Shown here piece after piece: positions 17,319 to 27,419 of a stretch of DNA of 64,000 nucleotides. The first letter of the stretch is position 1. Every line of letters starts with the position of its first letter. The translations under genes were made by a program, and so were the position numbers. Source of the DNA: Campylobacter volucris (lineage in GTDB: Bacteria; Campylobacterota; Campylobacteria; Campylobacterales; Campylobacteraceae). The stretch is taken from positions 23,883 through 87,882 of the forward strand of contig NZ_VOWJ01000016.1 in NCBI RefSeq assembly GCF_008011665.1, written 5' to 3'. Under the pieces are notes generated by a model. That model was given only the letters and a program-made list of their open reading frames with translations. It searched no databases and was not told the DNA's origin.

Positions 17319-18719
17319 ATGCAAGTGCTAACTAGTCTTAGCGAGGGTGTGCAATTTAGCATTCAACTAGCTGTTGTTTTGATTTGTCTTTTTTATGGAG
17401 CAAAAAAAGGCGGAATTGCTTTGGGTTTATTAGGCGGTATAGGGTTATTGATACTAAGCTTTTGTTTTGCTGTAGCACCAGGAAAACCTGCTATTGATGT
17501 AATGCTTACTATTTTAGCAGTAGTTGTCGCAAGTGCAACTTTACAAGCAAGCGGCGGTTTAGATGTAATGCTTCAAATAGCCGAAAAAGTTTTGAGAAAA
17601 AACCCAAAATTTTTGACTATCCTAGCACCATTTACCACTTGCTTTTTGACTATGCTTTGTGGAACAGGCCATGTAGTTTATACCATGATGCCAATCATTT
17701 ATGATATAGCTATTAAAAACGGAATTCGCCCAGAAAGACCAACGGCAGCTTCAAGCATCTCAAGCCAACTTGGTATCATAGCAAGTCCAGTTTCAGTAGC
17801 AGTGGTTAGCTTAACAGCCCTACTTTTAAATCCAGAAATCAACAAACATCCTTTAGTAGGATTTGATGGATATGTGGATTTACTAGCCATTACCATACCT
17901 TCTACGCTAATTGGGGTTTTAGCTATTGGAATTTTTTCATGGTTTAGAGGAAAAGATTTAAACAAAGATCCAGAATTTTTAACCAAATTACAAAATCCAG
18001 AAATTAAAAAATACATCTATGGAGAAAGCAAAACTTTACTTGGAGAAAAATTGCCTAAAATTCAATGGCTTGCCATGTGGATATTTTTAGGTGCTATTGT
18101 TATAGTAGCTATTTTAGGTGCATTTCCAGAACTTAGACCACAATTTACAAACACAAAAGGCATTACTAAACCTATGAGTATGGTAACCACCATACAAATG
18201 TTTATGCTCTTAGCAGGTTCAGCCTTGATAATTTTTACAAAATTAGATCCTAGTAAAATCGCTAAAAATGAAATTTTCAAATCAGGTATGATAGCGCTTG
18301 TTGCGGTTTTTGGAATTTCATGGATGGCAGATACTATGTTTGCAGTGCATACACCTATGATGAAACAAACCCTAGGAGATATCGTAAAAGAGCACCCTTG
18401 GACTTATGCGTTGATGCTTTTACTTATATCTAAATTTGTAAATTCTCAAGCAGCGGCTATATCAGCTTTTGTGCCACTTGCTTTAGGTATTGGAGTAGAT
18501 TCGGGAGTAATTGTGGCTTTTGCAGCAGCTTGCTATGGTTATTATATATTACCAACTTATCCAAGTGATCTAGCTACTATACAATTTGATAGATCAGGCA
18601 CTACAAAAATAGGTAAATATGTCATCAATCATAGTTTTATATTACCAGGACTAATAGGAGTTATAACTTCTTGTATAGCAGGATATTTCTTAGCTTTAGG
18701 CGTAGGATATATAAATTAA
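17319..18719 (+). CDS. dcuB: anaerobic C4-dicarboxylate transporter, DcuA/DcuB type
   Basis: Inner-membrane antiporter for fumarate, succinate, malate and aspartate used in fumarate respiration. The 466 residues include about ten helices and the family motifs [18 protein letters not shown] near the N-terminus, [17 protein letters not shown] and [15 protein letters not shown] in the first half, and [17 protein letters not shown] near the C-terminus. Length and the second-half sequence favour DcuB over DcuA, but the sub-type is not certain. It is monocistronic, between an inverted repeat upstream and a terminator downstream. Confidence 0.87.
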   Translation: MQVLTSLSEGVQFSIQLAVVLICLFYGAKKGGIALGLLGGIGLLILSFCFAVAPGKPAIDVMLTILAVVVASATLQASGGLDVMLQIAEKVLRKNPKFLTILAPFTTCFLTMLCGTGHVVYTMMPIIYDIAIKNGIRPERPTAASSISSQLGIIASPVSVAVVSLTALLLNPEINKHPLVGFDGYVDLLAITIPSTLIGVLAIGIFSWFRGKDLNKDPEFLTKLQNPEIKKYIYGESKTLLGEKLPKIQWLAMWIFLGAIVIVAILGAFPELRPQFTNTKGITKPMSMVTTIQMFMLLAGSALIIFTKLDPSKIAKNEIFKSGMIALVAVFGISWMADTMFAVHTPMMKQTLGDIVKEHPWTYALMLLLISKFVNSQAAAISAFVPLALGIGVDSGVIVAFAAACYGYYILPTYPSDLATIQFDRSGTTKIGKYVINHSFILPGLIGVITSCIAGYFLALGVGYIN

Positions 18720-18720
18720 A

Positions 18721-18739
18721 AAAGGGCTTTAAGCCCTTT
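18721..18739. terminator. bidirectional terminator between dcu and the dsb pair
   Basis: AAAGGGCTT and AAGCCCTTT form a GC-containing stem with A and T flanks on either side. It starts one base after the dcu stop and lies between two convergent units, so it can end transcription from both directions. Confidence 0.85.
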
Positions 18740-18753
18740 AAATTATATGCTTA

Positions 18754-19464
18754 TTATCCTAAAAATTTTAAAGTCAAAACTATAATCACAACCACCAAAG
18801 CACAAATTTTCGCTCTAGGTTGAAACAAAATGTACGAAAAAAACATCGCCCCTATCACAACCAAACACACTATAAAAATCAAAAGACAAAAAGTAGCCAT
18901 ATTTATAAATTCCGTATTTGGCATCAAATACCATCCATTGCTATACAATCCATCTTCAAATTTTGGCGGAGTGCCTATAAAAAATTTCTGCACAGCATTT
19001 AGATTATTATAAACTTCTTGTGGAACTACAGGCATATCCATACCACACTCACCCGTAGGTAAAAACCACCTAGGAGCCCATTCATATAATGGTAGATTAA
19101 AAGGATACACAGGCACTTCTTTGCATCCAACAATCCCAGAAAAAGGATTTTCAGAATGCACCGCATCATAAATACGATTTAAAACGATGCTATATTCAAC
19201 CCCAAGCCATATACCCCAAAAAGCAAATACATAGGCAAATATTTTTAAAACATTATTCTTAGGGCTAATCATAGCTAAAATAGCACCAATAGCCACAATC
19301 AACATTGCAAATCTTATATAAACACATTGCTCACAAGGCTTCATATAAAGAAATTCTTGAAAGAAAAAATGCGCTATAAAAACCAAAACTATAAAAACAA
19401 AAGCTATTATGATCCATGGTGTAGTGGTATTTTGCCAAGTGGCTATTTTGTTTATAAATTTCAT
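18754..19464 (-). CDS. dsbI: DsbB/DsbI-family disulfide oxidoreductase
   Basis: Inner-membrane protein that reoxidises a periplasmic DsbA-like partner and passes electrons to quinone. The 236 residues have helices near 15-38, 50-68, 73-92 and 185-235. The first redox pair is C44-E-Q-C47 in [11 protein letters not shown]; further periplasmic cysteines are in IVGCKEVP and [10 protein letters not shown], fitting the second pair. The longer periplasmic loop and the neighbour suggest the DsbI branch paired with DsbL. I chose ATG 19464 over a TTG codon one position upstream. Confidence 0.85.
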   Translation of the reverse strand: MKFINKIATWQNTTTPWIIIAFVFIVLVFIAHFFFQEFLYMKPCEQCVYIRFAMLIVAIGAILAMISPKNNVLKIFAYVFAFWGIWLGVEYSIVLNRIYDAVHSENPFSGIVGCKEVPVYPFNLPLYEWAPRWFLPTGECGMDMPVVPQEVYNNLNAVQKFFIGTPPKFEDGLYSNGWYLMPNTEFINMATFCLLIFIVCLVVIGAMFFSYILFQPRAKICALVVVIIVLTLKFLG

Positions 19465-19477
19465 CAACCAACCAAAA

Positions 19478-20128
19478 TCACATTTTGCTTAATTCTTGTG
19501 TAATTTTTATCAAATCTTCCAAAGAAGTGATATACTCAGGATTAATTTGATATTTTCCATTTACTACAAATGCAGGGGTGCCATAATTTTTAGCGATTTC
19601 ATTTGCCAAAGCGTAAGCATTTAATTTTTCTTTAGCTTCTTGCGTTTGCAAAAACTCGTATAATTCTTGCTTACTCGCACTAATTGCATTCAAACCTAAT
19701 TTATAAAAAAAATCCACATCGCTTAGATCTTGCTTTTGCTCAAAATGACTTACAAAATACACATCAGCCAAACTATGAGTCAAACTATCTTCACTGGCAC
19801 TATCCTTACCCAAAGCTTTTTCTCGAGAAGAAGCCAAAGCAAGCATCTCATTTAAAGCCCATCCATTTTCACTCATAGAACTCACTGAAAATATCTCATA
19901 CCTTAAATTTGGAAGAGCTTTTTTTACTTGAGCTAAAGTATTAAACTTATGATGAGTAAAACAATGAATACAACGATAAGAAAAAACTTCTATCAAAGAA
20001 TTTTGTGCATTTGGTATAGGATTTTTTAGCACTATATATTCTTTACCTTCACTAAGTGCATGAGCACTCACACTAAAAACAAAAGCCAAAATCACGACAA
20101 ACTTCAAACAAAATTTAAAATTTTTCAT
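19478..20128 (-). CDS. dsbL: DsbA/DsbL-like periplasmic thiol oxidoreductase
   Basis: A 216-residue periplasmic protein with a signal peptide (cleavage likely near SAHA, residue 24), a thioredoxin fold and active site C53-I-H-C56. The cis-proline loop is [13 protein letters not shown] near the C-terminus, and the inserted helical domain lies between. It sits 13 bases upstream of the DsbB-like gene and is surely co-transcribed. In some bacteria, as I recall including C. jejuni, such pairs serve an arylsulfate sulfotransferase; no such gene is in this window. Ordinary DsbA is the alternative assignment. Confidence 0.85.
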   Translation of the reverse strand: MKNFKFCLKFVVILAFVFSVSAHALSEGKEYIVLKNPIPNAQNSLIEVFSYRCIHCFTHHKFNTLAQVKKALPNLRYEIFSVSSMSENGWALNEMLALASSREKALGKDSASEDSLTHSLADVYFVSHFEQKQDLSDVDFFYKLGLNAISASKQELYEFLQTQEAKEKLNAYALANEIAKNYGTPAFVVNGKYQINPEYITSLEDLIKITQELSKM

Positions 20129-20154
20129 TGTTTTCCTTAATTTTAATGATTTAA

Positions 20155-20160
20155 ATTATA
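20155..20160 (-). promoter_or_regulatory. probable -10 element of the dsb operon
   Basis: On the reverse strand this reads TATAAT, preceded by AGAT, 27 bases before the ATG at 20128. AAGGAAAA follows as Shine-Dalgarno. The region 20129-20277 must also hold the promoter of the divergent restriction gene, for which I see only AT-rich candidates. Confidence 0.5.
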
Positions 20161-20277
20161 ATCTTAACATACACTTGTAAAAAATTGCACTATATTAAAA
20201 GTATTTACTATGTATTGTTTTATGATTTTCTTATAGCATTTTAGATAAAATATTTATTATTTAAATCAAGGAAAAAT

Positions 20278-23200
20278 ATGCATTTTAATCGTTTATCACC
20301 CAAAGAATTCATCGAAAAATACTCTATAAAAATTCCATCAAAAATCACCATAGAAAATTTTAAAACACAAATTTCAAATTTTTTAAGCAAAGCCTTAAAA
20401 CAAACCCAAGAAGAGTATCAAAAAAATGAAATTTCAAATTTTTTAAAAAGCGTTTATCATTACGATTTAAACATTAAAAACAAAATAGACCTAGCCATAT
20501 ATGAAGATGAAAAAATAAATGTCATCTTTGAAGTAAAATCCACTATAAACAAAACTGAATTTCCAAAATCAAGCCAAAATTTACTCTCCAAAGCCTTTTG
20601 TGAAAGCATATTGTATTTTCTAAGAGAAAGAAAAATTTTAAAAAATAATTCCATCAAACACATCATCATTTGTAATGCTTGTGAATACTTCATCATAAAC
20701 GCAAAAGAATTTGAAAAATTATTTACCAATGACAAAACCATCTTAACTTATTTTAAAAATTGCGAGCAAAAAGAAGGCACCAGCACCAAAACAAAAGAAT
20801 TTTTTGACAAAACTTATGATTATCTAGCCACTTTAGACTCTAGTATAAACTACACTCATTTTATTTTAAAAGAAAATTTAGACGAAGAAAGCTTGTCTTA
20901 TATTTATCAAATTTTATCACCCTTTACCTTGCTAAATCAAAAGCAAAACTACGACGCTAACGCACTTAATAAAAAATTTTACGAAGAATTACTCTACATC
21001 TTAGGTTTAGAAGAAAATGATAGAAAAATCATTCTTTCTAAAGAACCAAATACAATCAGTCACGCCATCAAAGAAAGCTACCCAGATATAAGCTTTGATG
21101 ACATCTTTGCTCTTTTAATCGCGTGGAATAATAGAATTTTATTTCTAAGATTATTTGAATCCATGCTATTAAGTTTCAATCACATAAAAAAGCCTTTCTT
21201 AGATGAAGAAAAAATTCCAAATTTTGCTAAATTATCAGAACTTTTCTTTGAAGTTTTAGCCAAAAAAGAAGATCAAAGAAATATTAGCGATTTTGCTTTT
21301 GTGCCTTATTTAAATTCATCTTTGTTTGACAAAACACCACAAGAAGCCCAAGGTAAAGAAATCAAACTCTTAAATTCTAAGCCTTTAAAAATCTTTACCA
21401 ATTCCATACTTAAAAAAGATCCTTTCTATAAAGACAAAAACTCCTTGCTGCTTTTAGAATATCTTTTTGCCTTTTTAAAAGCCTATGACTTTACCACCAC
21501 AAACAAAGACATACAAGCAAATTTAAAAACAAACCACGACAAGCTTATAAATTCAAGCGTCCTAGGAAATGTCTTTGAAAAACTAAATGGCTATAAAGAA
21601 GGTTCTTTTTATACCCCAAGCTTTATCACTTCTTATATGTGCAAAGAAAGCATTAGCAAAGTAGTTTTAGACAAATTTGAAAAAATTTATGATTTTAAAG
21701 CCAAAAGCATACAAGAACTAAGAATGCTTATAGATAGAAATTTTTCTACCCAAAAACAAAAAGAGTATTTAGACACTATATTAAGTATAAAAATTTGCGA
21801 TCCAGCTGTAGGAAGTGGGCATTTTTTAGTTTCAGCTTTAAATGAGCTTATGCTTATAGTGTATGAATTAGGATTAATCAATGCTCTACTTAGATCAAAA
21901 GCAAAACTTGAAAACGATGAATTTATAGTTTTTGTCAATGATAAAGAAATTTTTCACTACCAAAAGCCAAATTTTCAAAACGATCCTTTACACCAAATTC
22001 AACAAGAGCTTTTTGAGTGCAAAAAACTCATCATAGAAAATTGTCTTTTTGGAGTAGATATAAACCCAAATTCTTGTGAGATCACTAAGCTAAGATTATG
22101 GATAGAGCTTTTAAAATACAGCTTTTATATCTTTGAAAATGATACAAACACCAACTCACTCCAAACCCTACCAAACATCGATATAAACATAAAATGCGGA
22201 AATTCACTCATAAGCTATTTTAACACAAACAAAGATTTTACTAACTATCCAAACATCAAAGAAGGCATAAACCATTACAAACAAGTAGTAAAAGACTATA
22301 AAGAAGGATTTTATGAAGACAAAAGCAAACTTGCAAAACAAATACTCCATATCAAAGAAAGTTTTAAAAATTTCTGCCTAAAAGATACCTTTGCAAAAGA
22401 GATAAAAACTCTCACAAACAACGCAAATGAGTATTCTAAAAAATACGGCGACTACCTAGCACAAGATGAAAGCGATCTTAAATTTAAATCTTTATTTTCT
22501 AAAAATATATTTGAACTAGACTTTGACAAAAAACAAGCACAAAAAGAATTTAACGAGCTTAAAAAAACTTACGATAGCATCTTTAATCTCGAAAGCTCAA
22601 AGCCTTTTGAGTGGCGTTTTGAATTTCCTGAAGTGCTAGATGAGAGTGGAAATTTCAAAGGTTTTGATCTCATCATTGGCAATCCACCTTATATAAGACA
22701 AGAAGAGATAAAAGAGCTAAAAAACACTTTAAACAAAAACTATAAAGTCTATAAAGGCACAGCAGATATTTATACTTATTTTTACGAGCTAGGCTTTAAT
22801 GTATTAAAAGAAAATGGAATTTTATCTTTCATCACTTCAAACAAATACACCCGTGCAGGTTATGGAGAACCTTTGCGTGAATTTTTGTTAAAAAATACTT
22901 GCATTTTAAAATACATCGACTTAAACGGCATAAAAGTCTTCGATAGTGCTACGGTAGATACTTCCATACTTAGCTTTGAAAAATCAAAAACCAAAGAAAA
23001 TACCTTTAAATATCTAAGCTTAAACAACGAGCTTTTAAAAGACTATGACTTTGAAATTTCAGCTATAAAAGAATTTTTAAATATCTCTCAAAACTCACTT
23101 AGCAAAGAAAGCTTTACTTTCAATGATGAAAGCACAAATGCACTAAAAACCAAGATAGAAAAATTCGGCACTCCGCTTAAAGATTGGCACGGATTAAATA

Positions 23201-23979
23201 TAAACTATGGCATTAAAACAGGTTTAAACGAAGCCTTCATCATCACTACCGAGAAAAAAGATGAAATTTTAGCTAATTGTAAAGACGAAGACGAAAAAGA
23301 ACGCACCGCAAAACTCATACGCAAAATGCTACGCGGACGAGATATAAAAAGATACAGCTATGAATGGGCAGGACTTTGGGTGATAGGAACTTTCCCTAGT
23401 TTAAAAATCGATATAGAGCAATATCCATCATTAAAATCTTATCTATCTAATTTTTTACCACGCATAGAGCAAAGTGGAGAAAAAGGCTGTCGTAAGAAAA
23501 CAAGTAATAAATGGTTTGAAACTCAAGATAACATAGCTTATTATGAAGAATTTGAAAAGGAAAAGATTGTATATAGTGAAATAGTAAGAAAGCCACAATT
23601 TTATTTAGATATAAATTTAAATTTTTACGCAGAAGCTACTAGCTTTGTTTTAACGGGTGAAAATTTAAAATATTTAATAGCTTTTTTAAATAATGATTTT
23701 GTAGCTTTTATCTTTAAATCATTTTATGCGGGTGGAAATTTGGGTGAAAGTGGGTTTAGATATAAAAAAGCATTTTTAGAAAAACTTCCTATACCAAAAA
23801 TAAATTCCAAAAATGAAAAATTAGCAAATGAGTTAGTAAGTTTAGTCGATGAAATTTTAAAAGCCAAAGAGCAAAATAAAAACGCAAACACCCAAGAACA
23901 AGAAAACAAAATAAACTCTATAGTTTATAAACTCTACAACCTAACCGAAGAAGAAATAAAAATCATTGAAGGAAAGTAA
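20278..23979 (+). CDS. type IIG-like restriction-modification enzyme (nuclease, methyltransferase and specificity in one chain)
   Basis: A 1233-residue protein. The N-terminus carries a PD-(D/E)XK nuclease site, D71 then E85-V-K87 in IDLAIYEDEKINVIFEVKS. A helical region follows, then a gamma-class N6-adenine methyltransferase: SAM motif I D508-PAVGSG and catalytic N802-PPY805 (IIGNPPYIRQEEI), with SNKYTRAGYGEPLR after it. The last 280 residues (GLNINYGIKTGLNEAF, MLRGRDIKRYSYEW, KLPIPKINSKNEK) are of the target-recognition type seen in Eco57I-like enzymes. It overlaps the next gene by one base (TAATG). A large RM enzyme of this kind is known in C. jejuni (Cj0690c as I recall). The recognition sequence cannot be read from the protein. 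Confidence 0.9.
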   Translation: MHFNRLSPKEFIEKYSIKIPSKITIENFKTQISNFLSKALKQTQEEYQKNEISNFLKSVYHYDLNIKNKIDLAIYEDEKINVIFEVKSTINKTEFPKSSQNLLSKAFCESILYFLRERKILKNNSIKHIIICNACEYFIINAKEFEKLFTNDKTILTYFKNCEQKEGTSTKTKEFFDKTYDYLATLDSSINYTHFILKENLDEESLSYIYQILSPFTLLNQKQNYDANALNKKFYEELLYILGLEENDRKIILSKEPNTISHAIKESYPDISFDDIFALLIAWNNRILFLRLFESMLLSFNHIKKPFLDEEKIPNFAKLSELFFEVLAKKEDQRNISDFAFVPYLNSSLFDKTPQEAQGKEIKLLNSKPLKIFTNSILKKDPFYKDKNSLLLLEYLFAFLKAYDFTTTNKDIQANLKTNHDKLINSSVLGNVFEKLNGYKEGSFYTPSFITSYMCKESISKVVLDKFEKIYDFKAKSIQELRMLIDRNFSTQKQKEYLDTILSIKICDPAVGSGHFLVSALNELMLIVYELGLINALLRSKAKLENDEFIVFVNDKEIFHYQKPNFQNDPLHQIQQELFECKKLIIENCLFGVDINPNSCEITKLRLWIELLKYSFYIFENDTNTNSLQTLPNIDINIKCGNSLISYFNTNKDFTNYPNIKEGINHYKQVVKDYKEGFYEDKSKLAKQILHIKESFKNFCLKDTFAKEIKTLTNNANEYSKKYGDYLAQDESDLKFKSLFSKNIFELDFDKKQAQKEFNELKKTYDSIFNLESSKPFEWRFEFPEVLDESGNFKGFDLIIGNPPYIRQEEIKELKNTLNKNYKVYKGTADIYTYFYELGFNVLKENGILSFITSNKYTRAGYGEPLREFLLKNTCILKYIDLNGIKVFDSATVDTSILSFEKSKTKENTFKYLSLNNELLKDYDFEISAIKEFLNISQNSLSKESFTFNDESTNALKTKIEKFGTPLKDWHGLNINYGIKTGLNEAFIITTEKKDEILANCKDEDEKERTAKLIRKMLRGRDIKRYSYEWAGLWVIGTFPSLKIDIEQYPSLKSYLSNFLPRIEQSGEKGCRKKTSNKWFETQDNIAYYEEFEKEKIVYSEIVRKPQFYLDINLNFYAEATSFVLTGENLKYLIAFLNNDFVAFIFKSFYAGGNLGESGFRYKKAFLEKLPIPKINSKNEKLANELVSLVDEILKAKEQNKNANTQEQENKINSIVYKLYNLTEEEIKIIEGK

Positions 23980-25826
23980 TGGAAAAAAATAAAATAGAAG
24001 AACTAAAAAAAATTGGAATTTATATAGATGAAATAAATGATAATCCTATTATAAAAAAATACAAACTTAGCATAAAAAATTCTACTATAAAAAAAATTGA
24101 CTTTGAAAAATTACAAACCACAATCAAAATAATTGAAATAAAAAATAGTGAAATTTCAAACATTCATTTTGCAAAAGAAAATAATATAAAAATTATTTTT
24201 TTAGATTGTATTTTTAAAAATCAATTAGCTGTTAGGGATTTATCTTTTAAAGAAAAAATTAAAATCATACATTGTATTTTTGAAAATATGATTGATTTTT
24301 CAAGAATAACATTTTACAAAATAGCAAATTTTTCTTGCTCAAGATTCAAATCTGAAATAAGATTTACACAAGTTAATTTTTTAGCACAAAGTATTTTTCA
24401 AGAAGTGTGTTTTAAAAGTGAATGTTATTTTTCTAAAGTTGAATTTAAAGGAAGAGTTAGTTTTTTTATTGCTAGATTTAGATGCGAAGCAAGATTTATA
24501 CAAACTAAATTTTTAGCAGAGGCTGATATAAAAAATATAGAAGTAGAAAATAATTTTAAAGAAGCACATTTTGAAAGTGAATGTTATTTTTCCGAAGTTG
24601 AATTTAAGGGAAGAGTTAGTTTTTATATAGCCAAATTTAAAAATGAAGCAAGATTTATGCAAACTAAATTTTTAGCAAAAACTGATGTAAATAATACAGA
24701 AGTAAAAAATAACTTTATAGAAACACATTTTGAAAACAAATGTTATTTTTCTGAAGTTGAATTTGAAGGAAAGGTTAGTTTTGCTGTTTCAAGATTTAAG
24801 GGCGAAACATTATTTGCAAATATATTATCCATTAACAATATACTTGAATTTAATCAAGTAGAATTTAATAGAGTAAAATTTGTCAATACCGCTGAACGAC
24901 TAAACTCTTATTATTTCTCAAATTCCACTTTTAAAAGTATTGCAAATTTTGAAAATTTAAATATTAATGATTTGATTTTTTATAATGTTGTGTTTGAAAA
25001 TATTGTAACTTTTGATAAAGTTAATTTTAACAATAAACCAAATTTTGAAAACTGCACTTTTTCTAATCAATTTAATATAGAGCATAAATATATAGAATAT
25101 AATTTTCAAGATTTACAAAATAGAACAAATAATATCACTGATAAATATAAAGCATTGCTTGATGCTAGAGATTTATTTAGAAAATTAAAAAGCAATCGTA
25201 TAGCCCATCATAATCTAATCGACGCTTCAGAACTAAGAGCTCAAGAGCTTTACACTAGAGAATTAGAACTAAAACATAAAGAAAATAAAAGCTTAAAAGA
25301 AAAAATCGAGCGATGGCAACTTTTCTTTTATCGCAAACTTTGCGATCATCATACTGATATCTTACAAAGTTTAAATTCGCTCATTATTATCATAGGAATT
25401 TTTGGTATATTAAGCTTTTTAACGATTATTAGCATTAATCATTATCTTGGATATAAAATTAGCATAAATCATTTGTATTTTTCACTAGATTTTTATGATA
25501 AGCACATAAAATCTTTGATACAAAATCATTATCTATTTATATTTTTTACAAATTTGCTGATAATTTTTGCATATTTGTTTTTGGTTATTTTGGCGTTGTG
25601 CGTTAAATTTATGAGAAAGATTTTTATAGTTTTATCTTACCTAGTGATTGTTTGCATTATGATAATTTCTCCAAAAATTCTCATACAAGCAATAGGAATT
25701 TTCACAGACAAAAGGGCTTTGCTAGACCCACTAAGTGCGATTGGTGGAATTTATACTTTGCTTTTTGCTTTTGTTGTGTATTCTTTCATAAAAACGATTA
25801 GAAAAAATTCCATCGTGCCAAACTAA
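23979..25826 (+). CDS. pentapeptide-repeat-like membrane protein, partner 1 of the RM locus
   Basis: A 615-residue protein. Residues about 30-360 are a beta-helix-like array with a five-residue rhythm of Phe or Cys (for example CYFSKVEFKGRVSFF), within which a 53-residue block is repeated. A charged helical linker follows (380-450), then a strongly conserved FYRKLCDHHTD (R452-D460), and about four transmembrane helices (about 465-490, 515-540, 545-570, 585-607), ending in RKNSIVPN. The gene overlaps the RM enzyme by one base and its second half resembles the next gene. I do not recognise an assigned function; a membrane-bound effector or accessory of the RM enzyme is one inference. Confidence 0.8.
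   Translation: MEKNKIEELKKIGIYIDEINDNPIIKKYKLSIKNSTIKKIDFEKLQTTIKIIEIKNSEISNIHFAKENNIKIIFLDCIFKNQLAVRDLSFKEKIKIIHCIFENMIDFSRITFYKIANFSCSRFKSEIRFTQVNFLAQSIFQEVCFKSECYFSKVEFKGRVSFFIARFRCEARFIQTKFLAEADIKNIEVENNFKEAHFESECYFSEVEFKGRVSFYIAKFKNEARFMQTKFLAKTDVNNTEVKNNFIETHFENKCYFSEVEFEGKVSFAVSRFKGETLFANILSINNILEFNQVEFNRVKFVNTAERLNSYYFSNSTFKSIANFENLNINDLIFYNVVFENIVTFDKVNFNNKPNFENCTFSNQFNIEHKYIEYNFQDLQNRTNNITDKYKALLDARDLFRKLKSNRIAHHNLIDASELRAQELYTRELELKHKENKSLKEKIERWQLFFYRKLCDHHTDILQSLNSLIIIIGIFGILSFLTIISINHYLGYKISINHLYFSLDFYDKHIKSLIQNHYLFIFFTNLLIIFAYLFLVILALCVKFMRKIFIVLSYLVIVCIMIISPKILIQAIGIFTDKRALLDPLSAIGGIYTLLFAFVVYSFIKTIRKNSIVPN
24403..24800 (+). repeat. 159-bp in-frame tandem repeat, about 2.5 copies
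   Basis: The motif AATGTTATTTTTC recurs at 24421, 24580 and 24739, exactly 159 bases (53 codons) apart, in each case inside a longer similar block (CYFS-VEF-G-VSF, then ARF-QTKFLA). The third copy fades after about 70 bases. The unit is a multiple of three, so gain or loss of a copy keeps the frame. Confidence 0.9.
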
Positions 25827-25836
25827 AAGGAAAATA

Positions 25837-27408
25837 ATGCAAAATCACGAGCAAATCAAAGAAGAAATCGCACAAAAATTAAACATAGCTAAAAATGAAA
25901 TTTCATATATAGAAAATTCTGATTTATATCAAATCACAAATTGTGCTATCAAAAAAACAAACATAGAAATTTTTGAAAAATATCATTTGTTTTTTTATAA
26001 TTGTCAAATACAAAATTTCATTTTAGAAAACCCTATACACTTTATAGAATTTAAACTTTGCGAATTTAAAGATAGCTTTTTGATAAGGAAAAATTTCAGT
26101 GGTAGTGTAATCATAAAAGATAGTATATTTTACAAAGACTTTCAAATTTTATGGGTAGAAAAACCTTTACGTAAAATACACATCGGGCAAAATAACTTCC
26201 AAAATGTTTCTATATTTGAAAATCAATTTTTAAATTTTTGTTTTGAAGAAAATAAAGTAAAAAATACTAGCATTTACAACAATATCTTCAAAGAAAATGC
26301 CTATTTTGCAAAAAACAATTTTGAGAGAGAATGTGTATTTTTTAAAAATTCTTTTGAAAAATCTTTATCTTTTTATAATTGTATATTTTCACAATGCTTT
26401 GTTTTTTTCCAAAACAATATCAAAGAAAATTTAAACACCACAAATACTAATTTAGACTTTACCTTTGATAAGCTACAAGAAAATATTTATAATCAAAACA
26501 ATATCCATTTAAATTCTAAAATCGAGTATAGAGCTAACGACTTTAGGGATTCTTTTAAAACCTTTAAAAATGCTCTCATAAAAGATAATAATCTTTTAGA
26601 TGCTTCCAAATTTCACAAATACGAGCTTTATTGTAAAGAGATAGAGCTTTCAGCTAAAAAAAATAGGACTATAAAAGAAAAAATGGATAAATTCCAATTA
26701 ATGTTTTATAGAAAACTTTGCGATCATCACACAGATTTACTAAAAGCATTTCACAATCTACTTATAATCTTTATGCTTTTTGGATTTTTTTCTTTTGCTA
26801 TTAATCACTTTAAAATACCAAATTTCCAAGAACAAGCTAAATACAGCATTATAGATACGACATTTAATGAAAAATACATCATCAAAGATGCAAGTAAAAT
26901 CACTTATAATTTTTTAGATTTTAATATAAAAAAAGATTTTACAAATTTAGAGCATATTTTACAAAATGAAACTTTTGTGAATTTTTTCATCATTAGTGCT
27001 TTGGTGGTTTTAATGCTTTTAATGCGATTTGATATTTTTGTAAAATTATTTTTATTTAGCAATGCTTCTTTTTTGTTATTTAAATGCTTTAATCTATCTA
27101 ATTTATTTGCCCATATTTTTGTAATCAGTCTTTTGATAGCTTTTATTTTAACCTTTGCTATGCTAAATATCCAAAAAAATAAATTAGCAAGAATTTGTGT
27201 AGTAATAAGTGCTTATATTTCTTGTGTTTTAATTTTACTTGTCAAAGCCAGTATATTGATACCAATTTTAGGAAATTTATTAGAAAAAAATATCAAAGGA
27301 GACTATCCTTTAATGCTTAGTTTATCGGTAATATACTTTGCTTTTGTTATTTTAGTGCTTTTTTCATTGCAAAAAACTGCTAGAAAAAATACTATCATTC
27401 CAAAATAA
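25837..27408 (+). CDS. pentapeptide-repeat-like membrane protein, partner 2 of the RM locus
   Basis: A 523-residue paralogue of the preceding gene product. Residues about 50-210 show a five-residue pattern (NNFQN, NQFLN, NKVKN, NIFKE, NNFER). A linker with DSFKTFKNALIKDNNLLDASKFHKYELY parallels the partner's RDLFRKLKSN segment. The conserved FYRKLCDHHTD recurs (R292-D300), followed by about five to six hydrophobic helices and the same type of ending, RKNTIIPK. It lies ten bases after partner 1 with an AAAGGAAAA Shine-Dalgarno, and 11 bases before ybgC. No function is recognised. Confidence 0.8.
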   Translation: MQNHEQIKEEIAQKLNIAKNEISYIENSDLYQITNCAIKKTNIEIFEKYHLFFYNCQIQNFILENPIHFIEFKLCEFKDSFLIRKNFSGSVIIKDSIFYKDFQILWVEKPLRKIHIGQNNFQNVSIFENQFLNFCFEENKVKNTSIYNNIFKENAYFAKNNFERECVFFKNSFEKSLSFYNCIFSQCFVFFQNNIKENLNTTNTNLDFTFDKLQENIYNQNNIHLNSKIEYRANDFRDSFKTFKNALIKDNNLLDASKFHKYELYCKEIELSAKKNRTIKEKMDKFQLMFYRKLCDHHTDLLKAFHNLLIIFMLFGFFSFAINHFKIPNFQEQAKYSIIDTTFNEKYIIKDASKITYNFLDFNIKKDFTNLEHILQNETFVNFFIISALVVLMLLMRFDIFVKLFLFSNASFLLFKCFNLSNLFAHIFVISLLIAFILTFAMLNIQKNKLARICVVISAYISCVLILLVKASILIPILGNLLEKNIKGDYPLMLSLSVIYFAFVILVLFSLQKTARKNTIIPK

Positions 27409-27419
27409 AAGGAGTTTGT

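Noticed and set aside
18820..19012. Two overlapping plus-strand frames of 60 codons
   Set aside because: Antisense shadows of the DsbB-like gene, without ribosome sites.
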